Below, in pieces: positions 8,826-16,339 of a stretch of DNA of 48,133 nt. Each line of letters opens with the position of its first letter. Within the stretch, counting starts at the first letter, position 1. The DNA is taken from NCBI GenBank assembly GCA_045649025.1, contig JAZRPB010000026.1, positions 1-48,133 on the forward strand. The letters run 5' to 3'. Both the position numbers and the translations under genes were made by a program. This stretch comes from Ornithomonoglobus_A sp045649025 (GTDB lineage Bacteria; Bacillota; Clostridia; UBA1381). Below the pieces are notes generated by a model. It saw only the letters and a program-made list of their open reading frames with translations, did not search any database and was not told the DNA's origin.

Positions 8826-9656
8826 ATGGCAAAAATAAGATTAGATGCCCTGTTGGTAAACAAAGGGCTTGTACAAAGCCGTGAACGTGCAAAGGCACTT
8901 ATAATGGCAGGACAAATATATATCGAAAATCAAAAATGCGATAAAGCAGGGCTTATGGTTGATGAAGACAACACCGAGATTGAAATCCGCGGCGAGCAAT
9001 TAAAGTATGTTAGCCGAGGCGGTCTAAAGCTTGAAAAAGCACTAAATGAATTTCCAATATCACTTGAGGGTAAAACAACAATGGATATTGGTGCTTCAAC
9101 AGGCGGTTTTACCGACTGTATGCTGCAAAACGGTGCAAAAAAGGTGTTTGCAGTTGATGTCGGCTACGGTCAGTTTGCGTGGAAGCTACGTCAGGATGAA
9201 CGTGTTGTTAATATGGAAAGAACAAACATAAGATACGTAACACCTGAGCAAATCGGCGAGGAAATAAACTTTGCATCAATAGATGTATCGTTTATTTCAC
9301 TTAAGCTTGTGTTGCCTGTTGCATATAATCTTCTTTCCGATGACGGAGAACTGGTTGCACTTATTAAGCCACAGTTTGAGGCAGGGCGTGCACAGGTTGG
9401 TAAAAAAGGCGTTGTGCGTGATATTAACGTGCATTATGAAGTAATTAAAACTGTTCTTGATTTTGCACGTTCTGTTAAATTCCACGTTGCAGGTCTTTCT
9501 TTTTCACCAATAAAGGGTCCTGAAGGTAATATTGAGTATCTTGCATATTTAAAAAAATCCCACTGTGATGATAACATAACAGATGAGATAATTCACCAAG
9601 TTGTTGATCTCTCACACAGCAATCTCCAAATCGGAGGTGACACAACAAATGCTTGA
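8826..9656 (+). CDS. tlyA: TlyA-family rRNA 2'-O-methyltransferase (hemolysin A family)
   Basis: 276 residues. An N-terminal S4 RNA-binding domain (about 1-60, RLDALLVNKGLVQSRERAKA) is followed by an FtsJ/RrmJ-type SAM methyltransferase domain with DIGASTGGFTDCMLQ and AVDVGYGQ. TlyA in mycobacteria 2'-O-methylates rRNA; in Firmicutes the gene is regularly found just after dxs, as here. It starts 6 bp after the dxs stop with only a weak ribosome site, suggesting translational coupling. Its 3' end overlaps ispE by 8 bp. The annotation as a hemolysin is historical; an rRNA methyltransferase is the better reading. Confidence 0.9.
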   Translation: MAKIRLDALLVNKGLVQSRERAKALIMAGQIYIENQKCDKAGLMVDEDNTEIEIRGEQLKYVSRGGLKLEKALNEFPISLEGKTTMDIGASTGGFTDCMLQNGAKKVFAVDVGYGQFAWKLRQDERVVNMERTNIRYVTPEQIGEEINFASIDVSFISLKLVLPVAYNLLSDDGELVALIKPQFEAGRAQVGKKGVVRDINVHYEVIKTVLDFARSVKFHVAGLSFSPIKGPEGNIEYLAYLKKSHCDDNITDEIIHQVVDLSHSNLQIGGDTTNA

Positions 9657-10533
9657 TAATAGCATAATAATTACAGGCAAGAGAGCTATATGTCACTCAC
9701 ACGCAAAAATAAATCTTACGTTAGATGTTTTATCAAAGCTTGATAACGGCTATCACACAATAGAGTCGATAATGCAGACTGTGTCGCTATTTGACCTTGT
9801 TATTGTGGATAAAACAAGCCACGGCTATTCAATAGCCACTAACCTTAAATATCTGCCCACAAACAATAAAAACATAGCTTATAAGGCAATGGAAGCGTTT
9901 TTTGCCTCCACACAAATAAAAGGCGGTGCAAAGGTTATGATACACAAAAACATACCTGTTAGTGCAGGTATGGCAGGAGGAAGCACAAACTGTGCCGCAG
10001 TATTATGTGCCCTAAACCGTTTATACGACAATCCCCTGTCGGATTTTGAGCTTTTAGAATTAGGCAAGACCTTGGGTGCAGATGTGCCATATTGTATGAC
10101 AGGCTCAACACAGCTTTGCGAGGGTATTGGCGAAAAGCTTACGCCATTGCCAAGTTCGCCAAGAATGTGGATTTTACTGGTTAAACCGCCAATAAACATA
10201 TCAACTGCATTAATATATGAGCAGATAGATGGCAAAATAATAGATAAACGTCCAAACACAAATGCAATGATTGATGCCCTAAAAAATGGGGACATAAAAA
10301 ACATTGCCAATAATTTATGCAATGTTATGGAAAGTGTAACCTGTGATATGCACCCCATCATTGGCGGCATTAAAAATAAAATGATGTTAAATGGCGCTTT
10401 AGGGGCACTAATGAGTGGTTCAGGTCCCACTGTGTTTGGAATTTTTGACGATGAAAAGAAAGCAAAAGCATCGGCAGACAGCTTTGCATTTCAATTTAAG
10501 GATGTGTTTTTAGTAAATACAGTTGATTTATAA
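9649..10533 (+). CDS. ispE: 4-diphosphocytidyl-2-C-methyl-D-erythritol kinase
   Basis: 294 residues from the ATG at 9649, chosen because GGAGGTGA lies 8 bp upstream; the frame is open further back, but only through the end of tlyA. GHMP-kinase features are SHAKINLTLDVL with the catalytic lysine, the ATP loop PVSAGMAGGSTNCAAVL, LGADVPYCMTGS with the catalytic aspartate, and SGSGPTVFGIF near the C-terminus. It phosphorylates CDP-methylerythritol in the MEP pathway. It overlaps tlyA by 8 bp, so translation of the two is coupled. Confidence 0.94.
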   Translation: MLDNSIIITGKRAICHSHAKINLTLDVLSKLDNGYHTIESIMQTVSLFDLVIVDKTSHGYSIATNLKYLPTNNKNIAYKAMEAFFASTQIKGGAKVMIHKNIPVSAGMAGGSTNCAAVLCALNRLYDNPLSDFELLELGKTLGADVPYCMTGSTQLCEGIGEKLTPLPSSPRMWILLVKPPINISTALIYEQIDGKIIDKRPNTNAMIDALKNGDIKNIANNLCNVMESVTCDMHPIIGGIKNKMMLNGALGALMSGSGPTVFGIFDDEKKAKASADSFAFQFKDVFLVNTVDL

Positions 10534-10573
10534 GCTTATTTTAAAATATTAAAACGGAAGGGTTGTGATTTAT

Positions 10574-11266
10574 ATGGATAATAATTCAACAGAAGAAAAG
10601 AATAATCTATTCAACTTTGGTTTTGATATTACAAATGAATTAAGTGAAGAAATATACGTATTTGATAAAAATAACAATTACAAAAAAAATATAATATTTT
10701 GCGGAGCCTCGATTGGTATTGCAGTGGTTGTATGCTTTGTGTTCTTCTTCTTGGGCACACGTCTGTATCCGAACAAAGACTCAATAGCATCTACTGTTGA
10801 GGCAATGAAACTTACAGATGCGGACTACATTGCCGCTTGTGCAACCAACGAAACACTTTTAGGCGAAAAAGAAGATTTAACAAACGATTCCTTAAAAGCA
10901 CTTGAGGAGCTACGCAACCTAAAGGCACTTTTAGAGGACAAAGAAACCTCACAAAAGAAACTCAACGAGCTTAACCTTGAATACAAAAGGGTCAGCGAGG
11001 AATTAACTCAAAAAAAGCAACAGATAGAGGATGCAAAGAAGAATGCGTATTCCATAACTCTTAATCCAGGTGTGTATGTGGCTGGCAAAAATATTCCTGC
11101 CGCCACCTTTGATGCAACCTCAAACGGCTCTATTATTGCCGCCTCCGAGCAAAAGGAAACGAAAATAAATGAAAAGCTTTCCCCTACCACTCCAACCACA
11201 GTTAAATTCTTTGATGGCTACACAATTAAAATTAATGCAACCACAAAGTTTATAATAAAAGAATAA
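10574..11266 (+). CDS. Single-pass membrane protein with coiled coil and small C-terminal beta domain, function unknown
   Basis: 230 residues. A roughly 38-residue acidic N-terminal tail ends in KK, followed by one membrane helix (about 40-62, IAVVVCFVFFFLG). A charged heptad-like segment (about 95-155) is probably a coiled coil. A C-terminal domain begins LNPGVYVAGKNIPAATFDA. That last pattern (G-Y-x-x-GKxIPA) resembles a small repeat found in surface and secreted proteins of Firmicutes, so the bulk is probably outside the membrane. The start is the ATG at 10574, with GGAAGGG upstream; the GTG at 10565 lies too close to it. The next gene is a paralogue. It follows ispE in the same direction with a 40-bp gap, so it probably belongs to the same transcript. 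I do not recognise a function. Confidence 0.72.
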   Translation: MDNNSTEEKNNLFNFGFDITNELSEEIYVFDKNNNYKKNIIFCGASIGIAVVVCFVFFFLGTRLYPNKDSIASTVEAMKLTDADYIAACATNETLLGEKEDLTNDSLKALEELRNLKALLEDKETSQKKLNELNLEYKRVSEELTQKKQQIEDAKKNAYSITLNPGVYVAGKNIPAATFDATSNGSIIAASEQKETKINEKLSPTTPTTVKFFDGYTIKINATTKFIIKE

Positions 11267-11281
11267 GGAAGGATGATTTAT

Positions 11282-11896
11282 ATGAATTCGTATAGAGTAT
11301 GGTTTATTGCAGCACTTGCCGCAATAACTGCTCTTTCCTCCTATCTGCTATTTAACCGCGGTGTTTCGGTTGGTGCAAGACACGATGCAATTGCCAGCCT
11401 GCACACGCAAACAAAGGCTGTTAATGACGAAAACTCGAAGATATACAAGGATAACGAAAAGCTTTCAAAAAAGATTGATGACACAAAAAAGGAATACAAT
11501 GAAATAATTGAAAATGATGAGGAGTTTGCACAGTATAATAAAAAGTTACAAGATTTGGAAAAAAGCATTACTAAAATAAAGCAGGAAATAAGCGACCTTG
11601 GAAATACAACAGATACAAACTCAAAATATGCAAATGAGATAAGCAAGGTATCAAACTCACCAAAAGGCTCTCCTGTTACTTATACCGACTCCACACTAAA
11701 ATGTCCCGACGATATAACAGAGGGACGCTATAAAATAGAGGGAAACGGCTCATTTAGGATTATAAAGATTTCAAATAACAACATAACAGAAAGTCAGAAT
11801 GTGAAAAATCTTGAAAGTAATTCATATACCTGTGAAATAGATGCTGACAGTAAAATTATAATCGAAGGGATACTAAAATTCACAGAGGTTGATTAA
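11282..11896 (+). CDS. Membrane-anchored coiled-coil protein, paralogue of the preceding gene, function unknown
   Basis: 204 residues. A membrane segment or signal anchor sits right at the N-terminus (about 6-25), followed by a long lysine/glutamate-rich coiled coil (about 45-108). A C-terminal domain (about 138-204) contains DDITEGRYKIEGNGSFRI and ends IIEGILKFTEVD. Its order of parts, the D-[SA]-I-A-S motif just after the membrane helix and the G-x-Y-x-I start of the last domain parallel the upstream gene, so a tandem duplication is likely. The ATG at 11282 is preferred over the one at 11273 because AAGGAAGG (11265-11272) gives a 9-bp spacing. It is the last gene of the unit; its stop codon lies inside the terminator stem. 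Confidence 0.72.
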   Translation: MNSYRVWFIAALAAITALSSYLLFNRGVSVGARHDAIASLHTQTKAVNDENSKIYKDNEKLSKKIDDTKKEYNEIIENDEEFAQYNKKLQDLEKSITKIKQEISDLGNTTDTNSKYANEISKVSNSPKGSPVTYTDSTLKCPDDITEGRYKIEGNGSFRIIKISNNNITESQNVKNLESNSYTCEIDADSKIIIEGILKFTEVD

Positions 11897-11925
11897 GCAA
11901 AGCCTAATCAACCTCTTGTTTTTTT
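11885..11925 (+). terminator. Strong intrinsic terminator of the icd-to-orf unit
   Basis: GAGGTTGATTA (11885-11895) pairs perfectly with TAATCAACCTC (11905-11915) over 11 bp with a 9-nt loop, followed by a T-rich run. The left arm includes the last codons and stop of the upstream gene. The T-run continues directly into a repeat copy at 11921. Confidence 0.9.
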
Positions 11926-11951
11926 ATCTTTTAGGAAATAACTACTTTTAA
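11921..11951 (-). repeat. Truncated copy D of the hairpin repeat family
   Basis: On the minus strand it reads TTAAAAGTAGTTATTTCC followed by TAAAAGATAAAAA. It matches the 3' portion of copies A-C with one mismatch, in opposite orientation to them. It begins inside the tagA stop codon and runs into the terminator T-run. The rest of the element is missing. Confidence 0.7.
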
Positions 11952-12685
11952 TCCTGTTTATGTTTCTTTCCTTCCTTAATAACTGTCATTGCAAAGCGAG
12001 GTAAATCCATCATTCTCTTCGCACGCCATGGCTCCTTCATCAGACGATAGAACCATTCAAGACCTGTTTTACAGAAGAAATCAGGTGCTCTTTGCACTGT
12101 TCCAGCAAACACATCTATGCTTCCGCCAACACCCATTGCAACTCTTACCTTTAGCTTCTCCCTGTTTTTGTGAATCCACTTTTCCTGACGCGGTGCACCA
12201 AGGCATACAAACAGCAAGTCTGCACCCGATGAGTTAATCTCATTTATTATTTCTTCCTCTTCATCGTCTGTAAAATAGCCGTTTCTTACACCAACTATAT
12301 TAAGTCCAGGATAGTCTTTTTGCATATTCTTTTTTGCTAAATCACCCACTCCAGGCTTGCCGCCAAAAAGGAACAGCTTATGGTTGGTATAGCTTATTTT
12401 TTGCAACAAAAGCTTTGCCACGTCATAGCCTGCTGCACGTTCTTTTATAGGCTTTTTTAAATATTTAGCCGCATACACAACACCTATTCCGTCGGCAGTT
12501 AAAAGGTCGGCATCGTTAAGTATTTTATTAAAGTCTTGATTTCGGTATGCTTCCATAATTATTTCTGAATTTGGTGTGTAAACACAATGAAGTTTATCCT
12601 CGCCAAGAAAATCTATTATCTTATGAGTTGCCTCGCTGATTGTTACCATATCAACATTAACACCAAGAATATTAACTCTATCCAT
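11948..12685 (-). CDS. tagA: WecG/TagA/CpsF-family glycosyltransferase
   Basis: 245 residues, the normal length. It begins RVNILGVNVDMVTISEA and has LLTADGIGVVYAAKYL with the conserved aspartate of the TagA active site, and GAPRQEKWIHKNR. A basic C-terminal tail (WRAKRMMDLPRF) resembles the membrane-docking appendage described for TagA. Members transfer N-acetylmannosamine or related sugars onto undecaprenyl-PP-GlcNAc for teichoic acid or other cell-surface glycans. No other wall-glycan gene is nearby; it is the last gene behind parE, parC and citrate synthase, 28 bp after the latter. Its stop codon TAA is contributed by repeat copy D. The sugar specificity cannot be read from the sequence. 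Confidence 0.88.
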   Translation of the reverse strand: MDRVNILGVNVDMVTISEATHKIIDFLGEDKLHCVYTPNSEIIMEAYRNQDFNKILNDADLLTADGIGVVYAAKYLKKPIKERAAGYDVAKLLLQKISYTNHKLFLFGGKPGVGDLAKKNMQKDYPGLNIVGVRNGYFTDDEEEEIINEINSSGADLLFVCLGAPRQEKWIHKNREKLKVRVAMGVGGSIDVFAGTVQRAPDFFCKTGLEWFYRLMKEPWRAKRMMDLPRFAMTVIKEGKKHKQD

Positions 12686-12713
12686 ACTTCAATCTATCCT
12701 TTCATAAGCAATT

Positions 12714-14081
12714 TTATTTTCTGTCACATAACTTTGTGTATTCCTTCACATTTGTGATAGACTTATATGCAGGACGCATAATTCTTGTACATCCCAACAC
12801 TTCCTCGAGTCTGTGTGCACACCATCCCGCAATTCTTGACATTGCAAACATTGGTGTATACAAATCTTCTGATATACCCAACATTTTATATACAAAACCA
12901 GAATACAAATCAACATTTGCACACATAACCTTCTTCGAGCCTTTAACCTTTGCAAATACATCGGGTGTTAGCTCCTCTATAAGCTTATATAAATTAAACT
13001 CCGCCTCAAATTCGGGCTTTTTTCTTACAAGACGCTGTGCTCTTTCTCTTAACAGTATACATCTTGGGTCTGAATATGTGTATACTGCGTGTCCCATTCC
13101 GTATACAAGCCCTGAACCGTCATATGCTTCCTTACGTATGATTTTTGCAATATATTCGCTAACTTCATCACGGTCTGTCCAATCCTTCACGTTAGACTCA
13201 ATATCTGCCATCATACCCATAACCTTTGCATTTGCACCACCATGCTTGGGTCCTTTCAGTGAGCCTATTGCCGCCGCAATTGCACTATATGTGTCGGTGT
13301 CTGATGAAGAAACAACTCTTGTGGTAAAGGTTGAGTTGTTACCGCCGCCGTGTTCTGCGTGTATCATCAACAGTACATCAACAATTTCAGCTTCCTCACG
13401 TGTGAATTTGTTATCAGGTCTTATCATATACAACAGATTTTCTGCAGTTGACATTTGCTTTTGCGGAACATGTAAAACAAGGCTCTGACCGTCGTGATAA
13501 TGATTTTTTGCCTGTTTTCCGCAAGCTGCCATAACAGGTAAACGTGCAATCAGTTCAATAGACTGTCTTAAAAGGTTACAGGCAGATATTTCATCGGGGT
13601 TATCATCATATGAATACGACGTAAGAACACATCTCGCAAGCTTATTCATAATGTTTTTGCTTGGTGCCTTTAAAATCATATCCTCAACAAAGTTATTTGG
13701 TAACACACGTATGTTACCTATAAGCTTTGAAAAGTTGGCTAATGTTTCTTTATTTGGTAATTCACCAAACAGAAGAAGATATACTACCTCTTCAAATCCA
13801 AAACGTTTCTCAATCTCTGCATTATTTACCAATACGTCTATATCATAGCCACGGTATCTTAATTTACCTTCTGTTGGTGTTTTTACACCATCTATATATT
13901 CATAACCAACAACGTCGCCTATTGAGGTAAGTCCAGCAACAATACCTGTGCCGTCGTCATTTCTTAAGCCTCTTTTTACACCATACTCTTTAAATGTTTC
14001 TGTTGAAAACGGGTTATATAGTTCTTTTGCCTTTTGTTCAAATATTTTCTCTAATTCAATAATTTGATGTTGTGTTAACAC
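12714..14081 (-). CDS. gltA: Citrate synthase
   Basis: 455 residues, slightly longer than many bacterial citrate synthases because of an N-terminal extension of about 60 residues. Catalytic regions are visible: HAEHGGGNNSTFTTRVVSSS, GPKHGGANAKVMGMM, GMGHAVYTYSDPR and the active-site aspartate region ANVDLYSGFVYKMLG. It condenses oxaloacetate and acetyl-CoA to citrate. With isocitrate dehydrogenase at 5741 it supports 2-oxoglutarate synthesis. The start is a GTG directly after an in-frame stop, with AAGGG about 12 bp before it. It lies 30 bp downstream of parC in the same operon. A 2-methylcitrate synthase is not excluded, but no prp genes are present. Confidence 0.92.
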   Translation of the reverse strand: MLTQHQIIELEKIFEQKAKELYNPFSTETFKEYGVKRGLRNDDGTGIVAGLTSIGDVVGYEYIDGVKTPTEGKLRYRGYDIDVLVNNAEIEKRFGFEEVVYLLLFGELPNKETLANFSKLIGNIRVLPNNFVEDMILKAPSKNIMNKLARCVLTSYSYDDNPDEISACNLLRQSIELIARLPVMAACGKQAKNHYHDGQSLVLHVPQKQMSTAENLLYMIRPDNKFTREEAEIVDVLLMIHAEHGGGNNSTFTTRVVSSSDTDTYSAIAAAIGSLKGPKHGGANAKVMGMMADIESNVKDWTDRDEVSEYIAKIIRKEAYDGSGLVYGMGHAVYTYSDPRCILLRERAQRLVRKKPEFEAEFNLYKLIEELTPDVFAKVKGSKKVMCANVDLYSGFVYKMLGISEDLYTPMFAMSRIAGWCAHRLEEVLGCTRIMRPAYKSITNVKEYTKLCDRK

Positions 14082-14111
14082 TTATGCATCAATCCCTTCT
14101 GCTATAAATTC

Positions 14112-16322
14112 TTAAAACAGGCTCATCTGTCCTTGATCATCTTTGATAATTGCACCCGCGGCAGGAATATTTCTTGAAGCATATTTTTTAGGGTTCTCTA
14201 AATTAGAGTTCTTTGCTTCAACAACATCTGTCATCTTTGAGCCTTTTTTCCTTAATGTCATCACCTGTACACCCTGTGTATTCTTTGTGGTTTTAACAGG
14301 TATTTTTTCTGTGTTGATAAACAGTGCCTTATTTGAATCTGAAAAAGCAACAACGTCTTTTTCTTCTTCGAGGTACATAATTGCACACACAGGTGATTTA
14401 TTGCTATATGCATTAATAAGTTTTTTACGATTTGTTTTTGTGGCATAGCCGTTTAACGGAACTTTTGCCATTTTACCATTTTCAAACGCAAACAACATAT
14501 TACCTGTATACCCTGTTGTTACAACAGTGTAAATTATTTTTTCATTATTCTCAAGCCCTAAAAGTGATGGAAGATACTCACCCATAACACTAACCTTGCT
14601 GTCAGCAATTTCGTGTGTTTTCATTTTATAGCAATTCGACATATTTGAGAAGAACAGCATTTCAGATTTGTTTGTTGTTTCTATCTCTTGTGTTATAATA
14701 TCATCCTCTTTAAGTTTATGCTCTGTGGTTGTTGAACGCAGTGATTGTGCTGATACCTTCTTTAGGTATCCGTCCCTTGTAACAAAAACAGTTAAAGGAT
14801 AATCCTCTATATGCTCCTCAACAACATAGCTTGTAAGCTCTTCGGCCTGGATAAGCTCTGTTTTTCTGTCTTGTCCGTATTTTTTGGCAATGTTTTTGAG
14901 TTGTTTTTCAATAACCTTTTTAACTTCCCTGTCACTGCCTAAAATCTTATTTAGCTCTTCAATTTCCTCGAGCAGCTTTTCAATTTCAGCAGTTCTGTTT
15001 AAGATATATTCGCGGTTTAAATTTCGAAGCTTAATTTCCGCAACATATTCCGCCTGAATTTTATCTATATCAAAGCCAACCATAAGATTTGGTACAACGT
15101 CGGCGTCCTTTTCTGTATGACGCACAATAGAAATCGCCTTGTCTATATCAAGTAATATCTTCTTTAAGCCGTTTAGTAAATGAAGTTTATCGCTCTTCTT
15201 TTCAATATCGTATCTTAATGCATTTTTAATACATCCCATACGGAATTTAATCCACTCATTCAAGATGCCGTTTACACCTAAAACCTTTGGAGTGCCGTCT
15301 ATAAGTATGTTAAAGTTACAGCTGAAGCTATCCTCTAACGGTGTAAGCTTAAATAGCTTAAGCATTAATTCATCGGCATTTACTCCTCGCTTTAAATCGA
15401 GTGCTATTTTAAAACCGCTTAAATCAGTTTCATCACGTGCATCGGAAATTTCACGAAGCTTATTAGCCTTAATAAGCTCCATAATTTTACCAATAATTGC
15501 TTCCGATGTGGTTGTGTATGGAATTTCGTTTATTTCTATACAGTTATTTTGCTTATCGTAGCTATACTTTGCTCTTAAACGGAAGCTGCCTCTGCCTGTT
15601 TGGTATATTCTGTCCATTTCCTCTTTGTTGTATATAAGATAAGCTCCCATAGAAAAATCGGGTGCTCTCATAATCTCGGAAAGGTCGGCATTCTCATTTT
15701 TCATACACGCAATAGTCGCCTCGCACGCCTCACGCAAATTAAATGAGCATATATTAGATGCCATACCAACAGCTATACCCTGATTTGGATTAACTATAAT
15801 ATTGGGGAATGCTGCAGGTAAAAGAGTAGGCTCCTGGAGTTCACCATCGTAGTTATCCACAAATTTTACAGTATTTTTATTAATATCCCCAAAAAGCTCC
15901 TCACAAATAGGCTCGAGTCTTACCTCGGTGTATCTTGATGCAGCATACGCCATATCCCTTGAGTACTGCTTACCAAAGTTACCCTGCGACTCTACAAGCG
16001 GATGCAAAAGTGCCTCGTTACCACGTGTAAGACGCACCATTGTTTCATAAATTGCACTGTCACCGTGGGGATTTAGCTTCATTGTCTGACCAACAACATT
16101 GGCAGACTTTGTTAATTTACCACCCAAAAGTCCCATTTTATACATTGTGTATAACAGCTTTCTGTGAGCAGGCTTCAAGCCGTCTATTTCAGGAATTGCT
16201 CTTGAAACTATAACACTCATTGCATAGGGCATATAGTTTTTTTCAAGTGTTTCGCATATGGGTTGCTCGCTTATGGGGGCACTTATTATTATTTCTTCTT
16301 CCTGCTTTTTCTTTTTAGCCAT
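14112..16322 (-). CDS. parC: DNA topoisomerase IV/gyrase-type subunit A (divergent clostridial form)
   Basis: 736 residues. The N-terminus ETLEKNYMPYAMSVIVSRAI is typical of GyrA/ParC. The winged-helix region has KLNPHGDSAIYETMVRL, and AASRYTEVRL holds the catalytic tyrosine. I do not see the GyrA-box QRRGGKG in the C-terminal part, and the protein is shorter than gyrase A, both of which favour a topoisomerase IV-like role. It passes one DNA duplex through another together with the subunit encoded immediately upstream. The start has GGGGAGGAGAG before the ATG. It lies 17 bp after parE. Confidence 0.88.
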   Translation of the reverse strand: MAKKKKQEEEIIISAPISEQPICETLEKNYMPYAMSVIVSRAIPEIDGLKPAHRKLLYTMYKMGLLGGKLTKSANVVGQTMKLNPHGDSAIYETMVRLTRGNEALLHPLVESQGNFGKQYSRDMAYAASRYTEVRLEPICEELFGDINKNTVKFVDNYDGELQEPTLLPAAFPNIIVNPNQGIAVGMASNICSFNLREACEATIACMKNENADLSEIMRAPDFSMGAYLIYNKEEMDRIYQTGRGSFRLRAKYSYDKQNNCIEINEIPYTTTSEAIIGKIMELIKANKLREISDARDETDLSGFKIALDLKRGVNADELMLKLFKLTPLEDSFSCNFNILIDGTPKVLGVNGILNEWIKFRMGCIKNALRYDIEKKSDKLHLLNGLKKILLDIDKAISIVRHTEKDADVVPNLMVGFDIDKIQAEYVAEIKLRNLNREYILNRTAEIEKLLEEIEELNKILGSDREVKKVIEKQLKNIAKKYGQDRKTELIQAEELTSYVVEEHIEDYPLTVFVTRDGYLKKVSAQSLRSTTTEHKLKEDDIITQEIETTNKSEMLFFSNMSNCYKMKTHEIADSKVSVMGEYLPSLLGLENNEKIIYTVVTTGYTGNMLFAFENGKMAKVPLNGYATKTNRKKLINAYSNKSPVCAIMYLEEEKDVVAFSDSNKALFINTEKIPVKTTKNTQGVQVMTLRKKGSKMTDVVEAKNSNLENPKKYASRNIPAAGAIIKDDQGQMSLF

Positions 16323-16339
16323 AATAATCTCTCCTCCCC

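Noticed and set aside
12736..13488. 250-codon plus-strand frame opposite citrate synthase
   Set aside because: Antisense shadow of a well-conserved enzyme; it has no ribosome site and no recognisable family.
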